In this document: piece after piece, positions 18,689-27,438 of the stretch
Layout: each line of letters starts with the position of its first letter
Position numbering within the stretch: the stretch's first letter is position 1
Assembly: GCF_030684675.1 (NCBI RefSeq)
Contig: NZ_JAUXXZ010000035.1
Coordinates: 16,926-80,925 of the forward strand
Origin: Daejeonella sp.
Lineage (GTDB): Bacteria > Bacteroidota > Bacteroidia > Sphingobacteriales > Sphingobacteriaceae
Length of the DNA: 64,000 nucleotides
Direction: 5' to 3'
Position numbers and translations under genes: made by a program
The notes under the pieces: generated by a model
What the model was told of the DNA's origin: nothing
The model's input: only the letters and a program-made list of their open reading frames with translations
The model's database searches: none

Positions 18689-19525
18689 ATGAAATATGTC
18701 CTGCTCCTGTTTATTTCTATTTGTACTATCGACTGCTATTCGCAGCATCTGAAATTAAAAAAGCGTGTATCTAATGCATTAAATGGCTCTGATTTCTCAA
18801 GGAGCATCAGAGATAGTTCTTTAAGCCTTGAGGACCGTGAAAGTATTATATTTAATGAGATCCGATCCGGTAATATTCCCCGCTTTTATAGAAAACTTTC
18901 AGTGATCAGGGATACAGCAATGATTATAGGACAATTACAAACGATCAGGTATTATGTTCTGCCTGATTTTCTGGCGATTGGTTCTGATTCTGATTATTTT
19001 TATTGTCCGATGCGACCTCAGTTAGCTCAGAAAGTTGCTGATTTTCTCGACTGCAGTCTGCCAACAAGAAAGATCTCCGACAGAATTTACCATACTGCAA
19101 AGGTAAAAATGATGCCCCAGCCAATCCCTCCTTCCAAAGCAATGATCACTGTTCCGGTATTTGAAAGGCATACCAGGATGGTACAGCAGCAAAGGGAACA
19201 ATCAATAAAGCAATTTCCATTGGGAAGTCTGGTAGCTGGAAATAAGAAAGATGTTGTAATCTCAAATATGATTTTCAATTCCAAAAATCAACTCAGAGTT
19301 GCAATTTATGGCTGGCATAAACCCGATGGAAAAGCCATTCAACCCCTGCATAATGGACATACAACTGACCATGTGGATTACAGCCACGGTATACGACTGG
19401 TTCAGAATAAGTTATGGATTAATGGAAAGAAATCTACACTGCGTGCCATACTTGGATCGGAAACATTACACCCGCTGCTAAGCGATGAAGGAATGATTAG
19501 TAAGGCGTATTACCCGGTAGAATAG
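18689..19525 (+). CDS. Secreted protein of unknown function
   Basis: A 278-residue protein with a signal peptide ending near DCYSQ (residue 19). I do not recognise the family. The C-terminal part carries a striking H/D-rich block (LHNGHTTDHVDYSHGIR) that could bind metal or form an active site. It begins 21 bp after the LytTR regulator, so it may be the operon's fourth gene and possibly its output. Confidence 0.7.
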   Translation: MKYVLLLFISICTIDCYSQHLKLKKRVSNALNGSDFSRSIRDSSLSLEDRESIIFNEIRSGNIPRFYRKLSVIRDTAMIIGQLQTIRYYVLPDFLAIGSDSDYFYCPMRPQLAQKVADFLDCSLPTRKISDRIYHTAKVKMMPQPIPPSKAMITVPVFERHTRMVQQQREQSIKQFPLGSLVAGNKKDVVISNMIFNSKNQLRVAIYGWHKPDGKAIQPLHNGHTTDHVDYSHGIRLVQNKLWINGKKSTLRAILGSETLHPLLSDEGMISKAYYPVE

Positions 19526-19544
19526 ATGTTGCCGGTTATATACC

Positions 19545-19611
19545 AATTACGAATTATTAATTACGAATTACGGACTATCTCATTGTCAACTGTCCATTGT
19601 CAACTGTCAAT
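19545..19611. repeat. Two adjoining heptamer repeat patches
   Basis: First AATTACG, AATTATT, AATTACG, AATTACG (19545-19572). Then TGTCAAC, TGTCCAT, TGTCAAC, TGTCAAT (19584-19611), which ends exactly at the stop codon of the exonuclease gene. It lies between convergent genes with no other terminator visible. Confidence 0.8.
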
Positions 19612-20555
19612 TACTTCCCAAATTTCATCTTCAGCTGCTCCAAATGATCATTTGTGATTGGTTTAGCTTCTTCCTTAGGTTTTGGGGGAGTACTTTGATC
19701 GGCCTGCGGGGCAGCCGCCGCAGTCTGCCGCTCAGTTCTTAACTGTTCTTTTTTTGCATTAAAACGATTCCATATTTTTTCGAGACAACGCTTGGTATAC
19801 AATGGAAAATCACCATTCAGCATCCAGTTATAATAACTAGGTTCTGATTGAAATACATCTTCAACAGGACGGCCTTTATGCTTTCCAAAATTAATTACCT
19901 CCACCCCATCTTCATTATAAACCATTCTGGCAGCGAAATCTACCGGTTTGTTCAGATTTGTGAATGCATGAAGTGCTTCGATATTGTTTTGAACGGGTTT
20001 TGAAACTGTACCCTTTTTATCCTCCCAGCTCTGATTTTCATAACGTTCAATCTGGGCTTTCAGAACTTCATAGGTAGCTTTAATATCCGCTTCCGCTGAA
20101 TGTGCATTTTCAATATCTTTACCGCAATAGAACTTATACGCGGCCTTTAAAGTACGCTGCTCCATCTGATGAAATATATTCTGAACATCAACAAAGTGCC
20201 TGTTTTCAATGTCAAAATCAATACCGGCACGCAGAAACTCCTCCATTAATACCGGAATATCAAAGCGGTTGGAATTGTATCCTGCAAGGTCGCAATCATC
20301 CAGAAAACGGGCCAGTTCCTCTCCTGCCTGCTTGAAAGTACGCTCATGACGGATATCCTCATCATAAATACCGTGAATCAGTGATGACTCAAGGGGAATT
20401 GGAATTCCCGGATTGATACGCAGGGTTTTTACATCTTCCGTTCCATCAGGCATTGCTTTCAGGATAGAGATTTCAACTATGCGGTCGGAAGCAACATTTA
20501 CGCCGGTTGTTTCAAGATCAAAAAAGGCAAGCGGACGTTTGAGGTTTAATTTCAT
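19611..20555 (-). CDS. DEDD-family 3'-5' exonuclease with DUF3820-like tail
   Basis: A 314-residue protein. The N-terminal half is a DnaQ-like exonuclease: FFDLETTGVN (motif I, near residues 12-21), YNSNRFDIPVL (motif II) and HSAEADIKATYEV (motif III, HxAxxD). Residues about 215-265 (INFGKHKGRPVEDV, YYNWMLNGDFP) match DUF3820. The last about 45 residues are low-complexity Gln/Pro/Ala. It may trim single-stranded DNA or RNA ends; it is not the polymerase III epsilon subunit itself. It begins 4 bp after the small membrane-protein gene. Confidence 0.87.
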   Translation of the reverse strand: MKLNLKRPLAFFDLETTGVNVASDRIVEISILKAMPDGTEDVKTLRINPGIPIPLESSLIHGIYDEDIRHERTFKQAGEELARFLDDCDLAGYNSNRFDIPVLMEEFLRAGIDFDIENRHFVDVQNIFHQMEQRTLKAAYKFYCGKDIENAHSAEADIKATYEVLKAQIERYENQSWEDKKGTVSKPVQNNIEALHAFTNLNKPVDFAARMVYNEDGVEVINFGKHKGRPVEDVFQSEPSYYNWMLNGDFPLYTKRCLEKIWNRFNAKKEQLRTERQTAAAAPQADQSTPPKPKEEAKPITNDHLEQLKMKFGK

Positions 20556-20559
20556 GTGA

Positions 20560-20682
20560 TTAACTAAAGATTATGATGCCTGCCAGAATACCTAGAACCA
20601 TTATCATGTACATCAGAATCTCTGTGGTAGCAAAGCGCTTATATTTCTTCCAGAATGTATAGTCGCCTTTTTCTGTGCTCAT
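20560..20682 (-). CDS. Small membrane protein (40 residues)
   Basis: The ORF starts at the ATG at 20680-20682 and encodes MSTEKGDYTFWKKYKRFATT followed by a hydrophobic helix (EILMYMIMVLGILAGIIIFS) that reaches the C-terminus. The positively charged N-terminal half and single helix suggest an inner-membrane peptide with its N-terminus in the cytoplasm. Its stop is 4 bp before the exonuclease start, so the two are probably translationally linked. It is too short for most gene finders. Function unknown. Confidence 0.62.
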   Translation of the reverse strand: MSTEKGDYTFWKKYKRFATTEILMYMIMVLGILAGIIIFS

Positions 20683-20750
20683 AAATAGGTCCGGGATTAT
20701 TATTGTCCAAAATTACTGATAAAAACAGATAATCAATGAAAGAATTGAGC

Positions 20751-21296
20751 CTATGGTTTGACACTACCAGCCCTTGTAAAATATTTATAATACCATGGAT
20801 CTTTTAAATCACTGATTATTACCCCTTTCGAGGTAGAAGCATGAACAAATTTATTATTGTGAAGATAAACCCCAACATGGCTAAACTTTTGACCGTCGAA
20901 ATCAAAGAAAACCAGATCACCCTCCTCCAGATCATGCTCATATTTTCGCTTCACTTTATCTGCCATTGTACGGGCAGTACGGGGTAGATCTTTGTCATAA
21001 ACCTCTTTTTCAAGCAGAAAAGTGAACCCGGAGCAATCAACACCCCTTTTATCCATTCCTCCCGAACGGTGAGGCACTCCTATCCAGCTGTCAATAAAAC
21101 GGTATAGTTTCTCATTATTAAGCTCCTTTTCTTTTACATTCAAGAGGGATGCATAACGCTCCTTTATACTTCCAGAAGATATTGCATTTGATTTTGAGGC
21201 ATCGGTAATGATCTTTTTGCTTTTACAGGAGGTATAGATAAGCGGTGTAAAAATAACTAAATACAAAAAAACAATTGATCTGACTCTTATCATCAT
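20751..21296 (-). CDS. NlpC/P60 (C40) peptidase lipoprotein
   Basis: A 181-residue protein with a lipobox (IYTSCKS, Cys24). The NlpC/P60 catalytic cysteine is Cys88 in GVDCSGFTF. The histidines follow at His140 (FSHVGVYL) and His152 (KFVHASTSKGV). Such enzymes cut gamma-D-Glu-diaminopimelate bonds in peptidoglycan peptides. Length fits Spr/MepS-like lipoproteins. The start may be the second Met. Confidence 0.92.
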   Translation of the reverse strand: MMIRVRSIVFLYLVIFTPLIYTSCKSKKIITDASKSNAISSGSIKERYASLLNVKEKELNNEKLYRFIDSWIGVPHRSGGMDKRGVDCSGFTFLLEKEVYDKDLPRTARTMADKVKRKYEHDLEEGDLVFFDFDGQKFSHVGVYLHNNKFVHASTSKGVIISDLKDPWYYKYFTRAGSVKP

Positions 21297-21946
21297 GATT
21301 CAAAGTTCAGTGATAGAATAGTTGACAGTATATAACTTTTATAAACACCTGTTGATAAACGCAGAATTCAGATTAATTTAATGAGTATAATTTAACCTGA
21401 GCTCGATATAAGGAAGGTTAAAATAATACCGTTACAATTGGTTAGTTAAGGCTCTGGAATCACAATAATTAGGTATTGGAAATCAATACCTGTATGTTAT
21501 AGGCTGGTTCAGCCCTTTCCTCCGGTTAGTTCCGGCAAGAAATCGCGTTCTGATGCAAATTACCATTAGCCGGAAGCTACCTCCTCCGGCAAGGTTTATT
21601 TTACCCGGAGCTGTATTTCATCGGGACGAGCCTGGCAAAAGGACCATCAACCATTTGAAATAAACCTAAGGGGGTGGAAGCTGTAGATTTTTTGCAATAC
21701 TGAATTTCATGATATATACTAAATCTGCTGCAAAAATAACAGCAGAACACGGGAAGGCGCGACCGAAGAAGCACAGACCTTGCTTTCTAGAACAAGAGAA
21801 AATTATACAATTTAAACTTATTTTATATCGAACTCACCTTAATTTAAAACAGATATTAATAAATGAAAAAATTATAAGTTCAAGAAAATAACCCCTCTTA
21901 ATCATCCATATTAATACATTAACATCTTATTATCATGATCATCATA
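21297..21946. other. 650-bp intergenic region
   Basis: I see no convincing gene. A 60-codon ORF at 21709-21891 is lysine- and isoleucine-rich and lacks family features. There is a small inverted repeat, AGGTATTG-gaaat-CAATACCT (21471-21491). A GC-richer stretch at about 21500-21640 contains several CCGGcaag/CCGGaag repeats that could be a decayed element. It separates the NlpC/P60 gene from the end of the sugar-acid locus. Confidence 0.4.
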
Positions 21947-23446
21947 TCAACTATAAGTCCTATCATGAGAGCGTAGTTCATTCCACTCATTTGTAGGGGC
22001 GAAATAACTCTTATCAGTAGATTTTAAATGCTGTTTTAAAACCTCCTCATTCAATTCAATACCTAATCCAGGAGAATTAAGCGGCAGAATAGCATAACCT
22101 TTTTCTATCATTTTTTTACCATCTGTCGTCTTTACCAGGTCTTCCCACCATGGGATATCAACTGAATGATGCTCCAGTGCAAGGAAATTCTGTGTCGCTG
22201 CAGCACAATGTACACTAGCCATAAAAGAGACCGGTGTACCTGCCTGATGCATTGCCATAGCTACTCCATATTCTTCGGCATAATCCCCTATCCTCTTGGT
22301 TTCAAGCAGACCGCCCGATGAGGCAAGATCAGGGTGAATAATATCCACCGCCCGTGCATGGATCAAAGGCTTGAAATCTTTCAGCAAATAGATATCTTCA
22401 CCGGTTGTAGTAGGCGTTTCCAATGCATCTGAAATGGTTTTCCATTGCTCGGTATAAGTCCAGGGTACCATATCTTCAAACCAGGCTAACCTGTATTTTT
22501 CCATTGCCTTGCCCAAACGGATGCTATTATTCAGGTCAAAATGACCATAATGGTCAGTAGAAATTGGAATTTCATACCCAACCATTTTACGTATTGAATC
22601 TACAACTTGAGATAAATCCTCCAAACCTTTTTCAGTGATCTGAATCTGTGTAAACGGATGTGCGGTATTACCATAAGACATCATATTTCGCTGATCCCCC
22701 CATTGTGCCAGATCTCCTTTATCATTCTCCCAGAATTTAGAATTCACAACTGTACCTGGTTTCCCTTTTAACTCACTGATTGAGATATCCATTTTCAACC
22801 AGGTATATCCCTGATCATTGATCCGGTAATTGATCAGTTTTTTTTGTTCTTCAGGACTTGCAGCTTCAGGTGTATCCGCATAAAGCCTTACTTTATCGCG
22901 ATATCTTCCGCCAAGTAACTGCCATGCAGGTACGCCATATGCTTTTCCGCATAGATCCCATAAGGCCATTTCTACAGCACAAACGCCTCCGGCCTGACGA
23001 GCTGGTCCGCCGAATTGCTTAATCACTTTAAAAATCATTTCTACATTACAAGGATTCCTTCCGAGAATACGGCTCTTTAACATCAGGGCATACCTGACGT
23101 CTGCAGCATCCCTTACCTCACCGAGGCCATAAATGCCCTGGTTCGTATCGATACGTATGATCGCTGTTCCTCCCATTACATTTGTGAGGCAATAACGCAT
23201 ATCGGTTATCTTCAGATCCGAAGGGTTAGAAGACCTTTTTACATTTTGCGTTGTATGGGCAATAGTATCTTCAATAGTCAGATTCATCAATCCACCTAAG
23301 GCAATACCACCCAAGGCTGTTTTTTTAAGAAAACTCCTCCTGTTGGTGCCGGTCTCCGGATTATTGATTTCAGCCTGCCTTGAAGCAGCATAGAACTTTT
23401 CCTCTTCCTTATTTCTGGAAATCAAAGATTGTAAAGTGCTTTTCAT
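21947..23446 (-). CDS. Tat-exported mandelate racemase/muconate lactonizing enzyme-type protein (last gene of locus)
   Basis: An enolase-superfamily protein of about 499 residues. The open frame reaches 23563 but would overlap the upstream gene. The ATG at 23446, 28 bp after that gene's stop, is the sensible start. A Tat motif (NRRSFLKKTALGG) lies near residues 34-46. Barrel motifs: WLKMDIS, STDHYGHFD (metal Asp), LAWFEDM (metal Glu), TTGEDIY (metal Glu), HPDLASSGG and MHQAGTPV (acid/base His). It probably dehydrates or epimerises a sugar acid in the periplasm; the substrate is unknown. It is the last gene of the dgoD-like/uxuA-like/rraA-like segment. Confidence 0.87.
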   Translation of the reverse strand: MKSTLQSLISRNKEEEKFYAASRQAEINNPETGTNRRSFLKKTALGGIALGGLMNLTIEDTIAHTTQNVKRSSNPSDLKITDMRYCLTNVMGGTAIIRIDTNQGIYGLGEVRDAADVRYALMLKSRILGRNPCNVEMIFKVIKQFGGPARQAGGVCAVEMALWDLCGKAYGVPAWQLLGGRYRDKVRLYADTPEAASPEEQKKLINYRINDQGYTWLKMDISISELKGKPGTVVNSKFWENDKGDLAQWGDQRNMMSYGNTAHPFTQIQITEKGLEDLSQVVDSIRKMVGYEIPISTDHYGHFDLNNSIRLGKAMEKYRLAWFEDMVPWTYTEQWKTISDALETPTTTGEDIYLLKDFKPLIHARAVDIIHPDLASSGGLLETKRIGDYAEEYGVAMAMHQAGTPVSFMASVHCAAATQNFLALEHHSVDIPWWEDLVKTTDGKKMIEKGYAILPLNSPGLGIELNEEVLKQHLKSTDKSYFAPTNEWNELRSHDRTYS

Positions 23447-23474
23447 ATCGTTTAAATTAGAGATTAATAAAATA

Positions 23475-24404
23475 TCAGTGTTTTTTACCCAGATAAGTAT
23501 CGAGTTGTTCAGGAGTGTACATGGTCTTCCTTGGATACTTTGCCAGCCAGGCTCTGAATTCATTTTTTATTGTCTCAGTCCAGTCCCCATGGATCTCTCC
23601 AGAAAGATATTTACCCTGTTTCAGCAATAAACGTTCGAACTCATCACGCAGACCTGTCAGTTCATTTGCCTTGACCAGATCTTCTACAAGATGAGCAGGA
23701 ATAAATACAACCCCATAATCATTAGCAAATATTATATCTCCCGGAAAAACGGTAACCTCACCAACGCGGATTGGTGCGTTGATCGAAGTTGGGGTCATGT
23801 CCCTGATATAAGAAGGATCATGTCCTTTCACCCATGCATTAAATCCTTCAGTATCCCGAAGCTCCTGCATATCCCTGATAGATCCATTAAAAACTACGCC
23901 ATTGCCTGTTTTGGCATAAATTGAATTTCCCAGGCTTGAGCCAATAAGGGTACCATCCTTCACTTTACCAAATCCATCAGCTACATAAACGTCTCCTTTA
24001 CTTAAGATATCAATAGGCCAAATATTAAATCCACCACGCTGAGAGCGTCCTTCTTTACGACCCTGTACTCTTACCAGTGTATCAAGATCTGGTCTGGAAG
24101 GCATAAACTGTGCGGTAACAACCCGACCAACCATTGTTTGTCCTGATTTTAGAATAGTCCAGTTCTTTTCAACCTGATTTCGGTAGCCTTTATTATTCAG
24201 ATAACCCCATATCTGTTCGAGTGTATTATATTGTAAACGTTCAAGCACGATCTCAGAAACCAAAGGACGGCCATCCGCCGAACGCTCACCTTTCCATAAT
24301 GCAGTCATCTGTTGTACATACTCAGAGCTTGAACCAATTCGCTGAGCATAGGATAAAAAACTACTACAAACAAGAAGAACTAAAAGGATTGTTATTTTTT
24401 TCAT
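23475..24404 (-). CDS. Exported RraA-family protein (aldolase-like fold)
   Basis: A 309-residue protein with a Sec signal peptide ending at FLSYAQ (about residue 21). The RraA/HMG-aldolase core includes VYVADGFGK, GNGVVFNGSIRD and VFPGDIIFANDYGVVFIP. In class II pyruvate aldolases of this fold the metal-site motif is D-x20-R-D. Here RD is kept, but the position 21 residues before the Arg is Ser (in LIGSSLGN), so aldolase activity is uncertain. By context it could cleave the 2-keto-3-deoxy acids made by the neighbouring dehydratases. That is inference. Confidence 0.82.
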   Translation of the reverse strand: MKKITILLVLLVCSSFLSYAQRIGSSSEYVQQMTALWKGERSADGRPLVSEIVLERLQYNTLEQIWGYLNNKGYRNQVEKNWTILKSGQTMVGRVVTAQFMPSRPDLDTLVRVQGRKEGRSQRGGFNIWPIDILSKGDVYVADGFGKVKDGTLIGSSLGNSIYAKTGNGVVFNGSIRDMQELRDTEGFNAWVKGHDPSYIRDMTPTSINAPIRVGEVTVFPGDIIFANDYGVVFIPAHLVEDLVKANELTGLRDEFERLLLKQGKYLSGEIHGDWTETIKNEFRAWLAKYPRKTMYTPEQLDTYLGKKH

Positions 24405-24463
24405 GATTTAGAATTTAATTATTTTTTAAAATTTCAGAATAAAATATTGAGTTGATTAATAAT

Positions 24464-25621
24464 TTATACTCTTTTTTCTTTTGCCACTGCTTCAGCCAGA
24501 CCCCGCATGTACCCGATAGCAAAAAGGTTTCCCAGAGTCATATATCCTGGTCTGGCATTCTCTTCACCAGCCATAGTAGGAACATGATCAGCACGGATTG
24601 GACCTTTAAATCCTATATCGTAATATGCCTTCATGGCAGCATACATATCAATCTGGCCTTCATCATGAAAGGTTTCAGTAAATTTGGTACTGGGTATCAC
24701 ACCACTCAGGTCCTGAACATTTCTGAAATGAACAAAATGAATTTTACCCGCTTTCCCCCATCTTCTAACTAATTTAGGGATATTGGCACCCATCAGAGAA
24801 AAATTACCCTGACAAAGTGTAACTCCATTAAATTCACTGGGCATGATTTTTAACATTCTATCAAAATTTTCTACCGTATTCATAATTCTTGGAATTCCTT
24901 GAATACTATTAACCTGAGGATCATCAGGGTGTAACGCCAGTTTCATTTCAATTTTTTCTGCCTCAGGTACAACAGCCTTCAGGAAATATTCCAGGTTCTT
25001 CCACATACTTTCAGGAGAAACTTCTCCATACTTTGTAAGTGGTCGGTTCTTAATCTCTTCATAATCAAAAGCGGTAACAAGTGCACCGCCCCGACCAGGA
25101 CGGTCCATTTGTGTCCGGGCCCAACTAATGACCGGCATCCAATTATAACAGATGACATCAACTCCTGAGCGCTTGAGGTTTTTCATGAAGGTTATAAAAT
25201 TTGCTATTTCTTCATCCCTACCTTCAAGGCCAAGCTTAGTCTTTTCTCCCAAACAAGGTGGCCCTTCGACGGTATTGTAATTTAGTCCAACCTTTTTCCA
25301 GGAATCCCTTACCTCCATTATGGCATTATAATCCCATGGCTTTGCATTTACATTTCGTGTGAGCCTCATATCAATTCCAGCGATTGCACCAAACGCTCCC
25401 ATCTGTTTTGCAAGCTCAATCAGCTGCTTATTAGCTTCCATTCCTGAAAAATAAGCATTACTCATTTCCATGCCTGCATCTTTTGCAACTGAAATTAATT
25501 CTAAACTGACAGGCGCAATTTGATTAAGAGGTTTTGAGATAGTTGAATTTATACCACCCACAGAAAGAGCAGCTGCAATTGATGCACTTTTTTTAAGGAA
25601 ATCTCTGCGATTATCTGTCAT
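24464..25621 (-). CDS. Tat-exported mannonate dehydratase (UxuA-like)
   Basis: A 385-residue protein close to UxuA length, plus a Tat leader (DNRRDFLKKSASIAAALS, residues 3-20). UxuA hallmarks: VICYNWMPVISWARTQ, LALHPDDPQV, TLCQGNFSLMG, HFVHFRN, FHDEGQIDM and RADHVPTM. Cytoplasmic UxuA dehydrates D-mannonate to 2-keto-3-deoxy-D-gluconate. The signal implies that this copy works in the periplasm, possibly on a related aldonate. It lies between the dgoD-like and rraA-like genes. Confidence 0.88.
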   Translation of the reverse strand: MTDNRRDFLKKSASIAAALSVGGINSTISKPLNQIAPVSLELISVAKDAGMEMSNAYFSGMEANKQLIELAKQMGAFGAIAGIDMRLTRNVNAKPWDYNAIMEVRDSWKKVGLNYNTVEGPPCLGEKTKLGLEGRDEEIANFITFMKNLKRSGVDVICYNWMPVISWARTQMDRPGRGGALVTAFDYEEIKNRPLTKYGEVSPESMWKNLEYFLKAVVPEAEKIEMKLALHPDDPQVNSIQGIPRIMNTVENFDRMLKIMPSEFNGVTLCQGNFSLMGANIPKLVRRWGKAGKIHFVHFRNVQDLSGVIPSTKFTETFHDEGQIDMYAAMKAYYDIGFKGPIRADHVPTMAGEENARPGYMTLGNLFAIGYMRGLAEAVAKEKRV

Positions 25622-25728
25622 GACTACATAAGTTTTGAATAGATGTTGGCAATGCTATTAATAATCGAAGGTCCCAGTTAGATAATTGAACTTTCGATTA
25701 TGGGGTTCTGATCTTAACTACAATTCTT

Positions 25729-27003
25729 TTACCAGTCTACTACCGATCCGTCAAGTGAATTGTAAGTTTCCGGATTTTTCCAATCATGACCTATTTTATC
25801 AGCCATTAATGCTTCATCCAATTCAACACCCAAACCTGGTCCTTTAGGAATAAGAACAGTCCCATCCTTTTGTAATTTAAACGGGTTTTTTAAATATCCT
25901 TCGCCTAATGAAACTTGTTCCTGCACTAAAAAATTGGGTATGCTGGCGGCTAGTTGCAAGCCTGTGGCTAATGATATCGGTCCCATTGGATTATGTGGTG
26001 CAATTGGAACATAATACGCTTCGGCCATACCAGCGATAATCCGACCCTCAGTAATACCACCTGCATGACAAAGATCCGGCTGAATTATACTTGCAGCTCC
26101 TTTTTCAAGTATTTCCCGAAAACCCCATTTGGTAAAAATTCTTTCTCCGGTTGCAATGGGTATATGTGTACCTCTGGCAATGTCGACCATTACATCAACA
26201 TTTTGACATTGACAAGGCTCTTCAATGAACATTGGCTGGTAAACTTCAAGTTCTTTAATCAGAATTTTTGCCGTTTGGGGAGAAATACTGCCATGAAAAT
26301 CAATTCCTATATCCATATCATCACCACCAGCATCCCGTAAGGAAGCAAAATTATCTACTGCATATTTGATAAATCTTGGATTTTCGACAATATTAGCATG
26401 AGTTTTTTTTGCAACTGATGTTTTAATTACAGTAAAACCAGCGGCCTTTTGCTGTTTGATTTGCTCCGGAGTACCCGCACGTCCATATACCCTCACGCGA
26501 TCGCGTGTAGGACCACCCAATAATTCATAGATCGGAACATTTAAAAGCTTTCCTTTAATATCCCATAAAGCCTGATCTATTCCACTTAAAGCGCTTGTAA
26601 GAATCGGACCTCCACGATAGAAAGCATGTCTGTATATAGCTTGCCAATGATGCACTACATTTCTGGGATCTTTACCAATTAAATATGGCTCTATCTCTTT
26701 TATAGCCGTTTGAATTGTCAATGCCCGACCCTCCAGTAAGGGTTCGCCCAGACCATAAATTCCGACATCTGTATGAATTTTTAGAAAAATCCATCGAGGC
26801 TTTACCAGAAATGTTTCAAGCCTGGTAATCTTGACCTCTCCATTTCCTTTTATTTGTTCAAGTGTAGAGGGTGATATTTTATTTCCAACATCTTTTGCAT
26901 AAGAAGATTCTGGTAAAGCCATAATGCCAATCCCTGCAACCCCTAAAACAGACTGTATCGCAGTGCGACGGGAAATTTCTAATTTCTTTGTGTTAGATTT
27001 CAT
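25729..27003 (-). CDS. Tat-exported D-galactonate dehydratase-like enolase-superfamily enzyme
   Basis: A 424-residue protein with a Tat-type leader (EISRRTAIQSVLGVAG, about residues 9-24). The active-site blocks follow DgoD order: VIKTSVAK, DFHGSIS (metal Asp and catalytic His region), FIEEPCQ, IATGERIF, IIQPDLCHAGGI and IAPHNPMGPISLA. DgoD dehydrates D-galactonate to 2-keto-3-deoxygalactonate. The HNPMGP block resembles DgoD's HCPLGP, so a sugar-acid dehydratase is likely, though the exact isomer is not fixed. It is the first gene after the second leader element, so it may open its own transcription unit. Confidence 0.87.
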   Translation of the reverse strand: MKSNTKKLEISRRTAIQSVLGVAGIGIMALPESSYAKDVGNKISPSTLEQIKGNGEVKITRLETFLVKPRWIFLKIHTDVGIYGLGEPLLEGRALTIQTAIKEIEPYLIGKDPRNVVHHWQAIYRHAFYRGGPILTSALSGIDQALWDIKGKLLNVPIYELLGGPTRDRVRVYGRAGTPEQIKQQKAAGFTVIKTSVAKKTHANIVENPRFIKYAVDNFASLRDAGGDDMDIGIDFHGSISPQTAKILIKELEVYQPMFIEEPCQCQNVDVMVDIARGTHIPIATGERIFTKWGFREILEKGAASIIQPDLCHAGGITEGRIIAGMAEAYYVPIAPHNPMGPISLATGLQLAASIPNFLVQEQVSLGEGYLKNPFKLQKDGTVLIPKGPGLGVELDEALMADKIGHDWKNPETYNSLDGSVVDW

Positions 27004-27227
27004 CAGATAAAAATTCTAAAGTAGTATTATTATTTTTTTGTGTATTCAGGTGATCTTGAAATTCAATACTTTAAGTTATGACTAATCTCATCAGCACTAA
27101 TCGAACCTACTCCACAAAACTATTTAAGGTCAATTTCATAATCAATAAAAATTAAAATAGAAAGTTATTCCGGGTAAATGAGTAGAGCATAAAATCCCAT
27201 AAATAAGTTTCATAGAGGATAAAAAAG
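27004..27227 (-). other. Intergenic stretch with possible leader peptide or remnant start
   Basis: This holds a 23-codon ORF (27142-27213, minus) beginning MKLIYGILCSTHLPG, placed after the leader element much as SusC is placed after its own copy. It may be a leader peptide or the stump of a lost SusC-type gene. The rest, up to the dgoD-like start, is AT-rich with no other feature. Confidence 0.35.
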
Positions 27228-27293
27228 ATTCTTCAATAGTGATTGGATAATTTGGTAAAATAATTTACCGGAAAGTGGGCAAACACTTTCCGG
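27228..27293 (-). promoter_or_regulatory. Leader element copy A (hairpin plus conserved tract)
   Basis: On the plus strand it reads ATTCTTCAAT, then GATTGGATAATTTGG, then a hairpin CCGGAAAGTG-ggcaaa-CACTTTCCGG (27268-27277 and 27284-27293). The same order occurs at 38237-38307 upstream of susC, in the same orientation. The stem differs between the copies by one A-T to G-C exchange that preserves pairing, and the loop is identical. It lies 225 bp before the dgoD-like gene and 146 bp after the ManD-like gene. Confidence 0.7.
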
Positions 27294-27438
27294 AATTCTT
27301 TACTTAAAAATCTTTCTTTTAATGTTTAATTACCCTTAAATTAAAAGTTTGAGTCATGTTGTTCAAATTAAATATGATTAAACCTTCATCATTTTAACAT
27401 AGAGTTGAATTCTCAAGATTAATTCTTTAAAAAAGAGA

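Noticed and set aside
21709..21891. 60-codon plus-strand ORF in the 650-bp gap
   Set aside because: Composition is simply AT-rich (Lys, Ile), no signal or fold features, and no partner gene at a coupling distance.
23447..23563. Upstream extension of the last enolase-superfamily gene
   Set aside because: The extra 39 codons overlap the rraA-like gene and precede the Tat signal; the ATG at 23446 gives a normal leader.
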